Of a stretch of DNA of 5,377 nucleotides, positions 5,244-5,377 are shown piece after piece; within the stretch, counting starts at the first letter, position 1, and every line of letters starts with the position of its first letter. The DNA is from Dehalococcoidia bacterium. Its GTDB lineage: Bacteria; Chloroflexota; Dehalococcoidia; Dehalococcoidales; JAUVZE01. Location of the stretch: assembly GCA_030602665.1 (NCBI GenBank), contig JAUVZE010000081.1, positions 1-5,377 of the forward strand, given 5' to 3'. The notes under the pieces are model-generated. The model made no database searches. It saw nothing but the letters and a program-made list of their open reading frames with translations, and was not told the DNA's origin. Position numbers and translations under genes: made by a program.

Positions 5244-5377
5244 ATGCATAAAACGGAAATAACCCTGCCACCAAGGTCGTTGACACTAAGCCGAAATGCG
5301 CTCAAGAGGCTCTGCGAAATCGTTAGCAAAGCAACAGAGGGTGACCCGGACGCTGAATTAGTGTTTATTTTGTCAGC
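5244..5377 (+). CDS. Hypothetical protein, 5' part only (runs off the window)
   Basis: An open frame starts at ATG (5244-5246) and stays open through 44 full codons to the window edge. The peptide begins MHKTEITLPPRSLTLSRN and continues with a likely helix (ALKRLCEIVSKA), an acidic turn (TEGDPDAE) and a hydrophobic strand (LVFILS). This helix-loop-strand pattern looks like a real soluble protein. I do not recognise the family. The start follows the predicted transcription start by about 22 bases and has AAGG (5231-5234) at 9-base spacing. The frame is also open back to an ATG at 5178, but that start would lie upstream of the promoter's transcription start and its GGGAGG is directly adjacent, so it is less likely. 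No signal peptide is seen. It is divergent from the tubulin gene, so a link between them is possible but unproven. Confidence 0.6.
   Translation, partial: MHKTEITLPPRSLTLSRNALKRLCEIVSKATEGDPDAELVFILS

Overview
The window looks like a chromosomal housekeeping segment of a bacterium, most likely a Chloroflexota member of the Dehalococcoidia type. This is inferred from the gene order dnaX-ybaB-recR, an archaeal-CetZ-like tubulin next door, and moderate base composition. It has not been tested by any database search.

Layout. Almost everything is read from the minus strand, right to left. A CetZ/FtsZ-like tubulin GTPase (3898-5073) has its own strong promoter (TTGACA, 18 bp, TACAAT) and ends at a well-formed intrinsic terminator (3766-3801). 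After a largely empty spacer comes a repair/replication cluster. It holds dnaX (clamp-loader gamma/tau, 2003-3568), ybaB/ebfC (1701-2006, overlapping dnaX by 4 bases), recR (852-1469), a short ClpP-like protein (217-768), and a 16-codon stub of recO (151-201). At the far right, a plus-strand gene of unknown function starts at 5244 and runs off the edge. Its promoter faces away from the tubulin promoter.

The cluster makes functional sense. DnaX, YbaB and RecR are commonly neighbours, and RecO is the partner of RecR in RecFOR-type gap repair. Here recO survives only as its N-terminal coding end, cut off exactly where a GC-rich, hairpin-bearing repeat begins. Two further copies of that repeat lie in the 231-base gap between ybaB and recR. 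One of them appears to supply the ribosome binding site of recR.

The points most worth a second look are: the recO stub and its repeat boundary; the three-copy repeat whose hairpin arms change together; the repeat-derived start of recR; the bacterial CetZ-like tubulin with a C-terminal DIPSLL motif; the ClpP-like protein lacking the usual N-terminal segment and the catalytic Asp; and the shared CAAATG motifs in the divergent promoter region.
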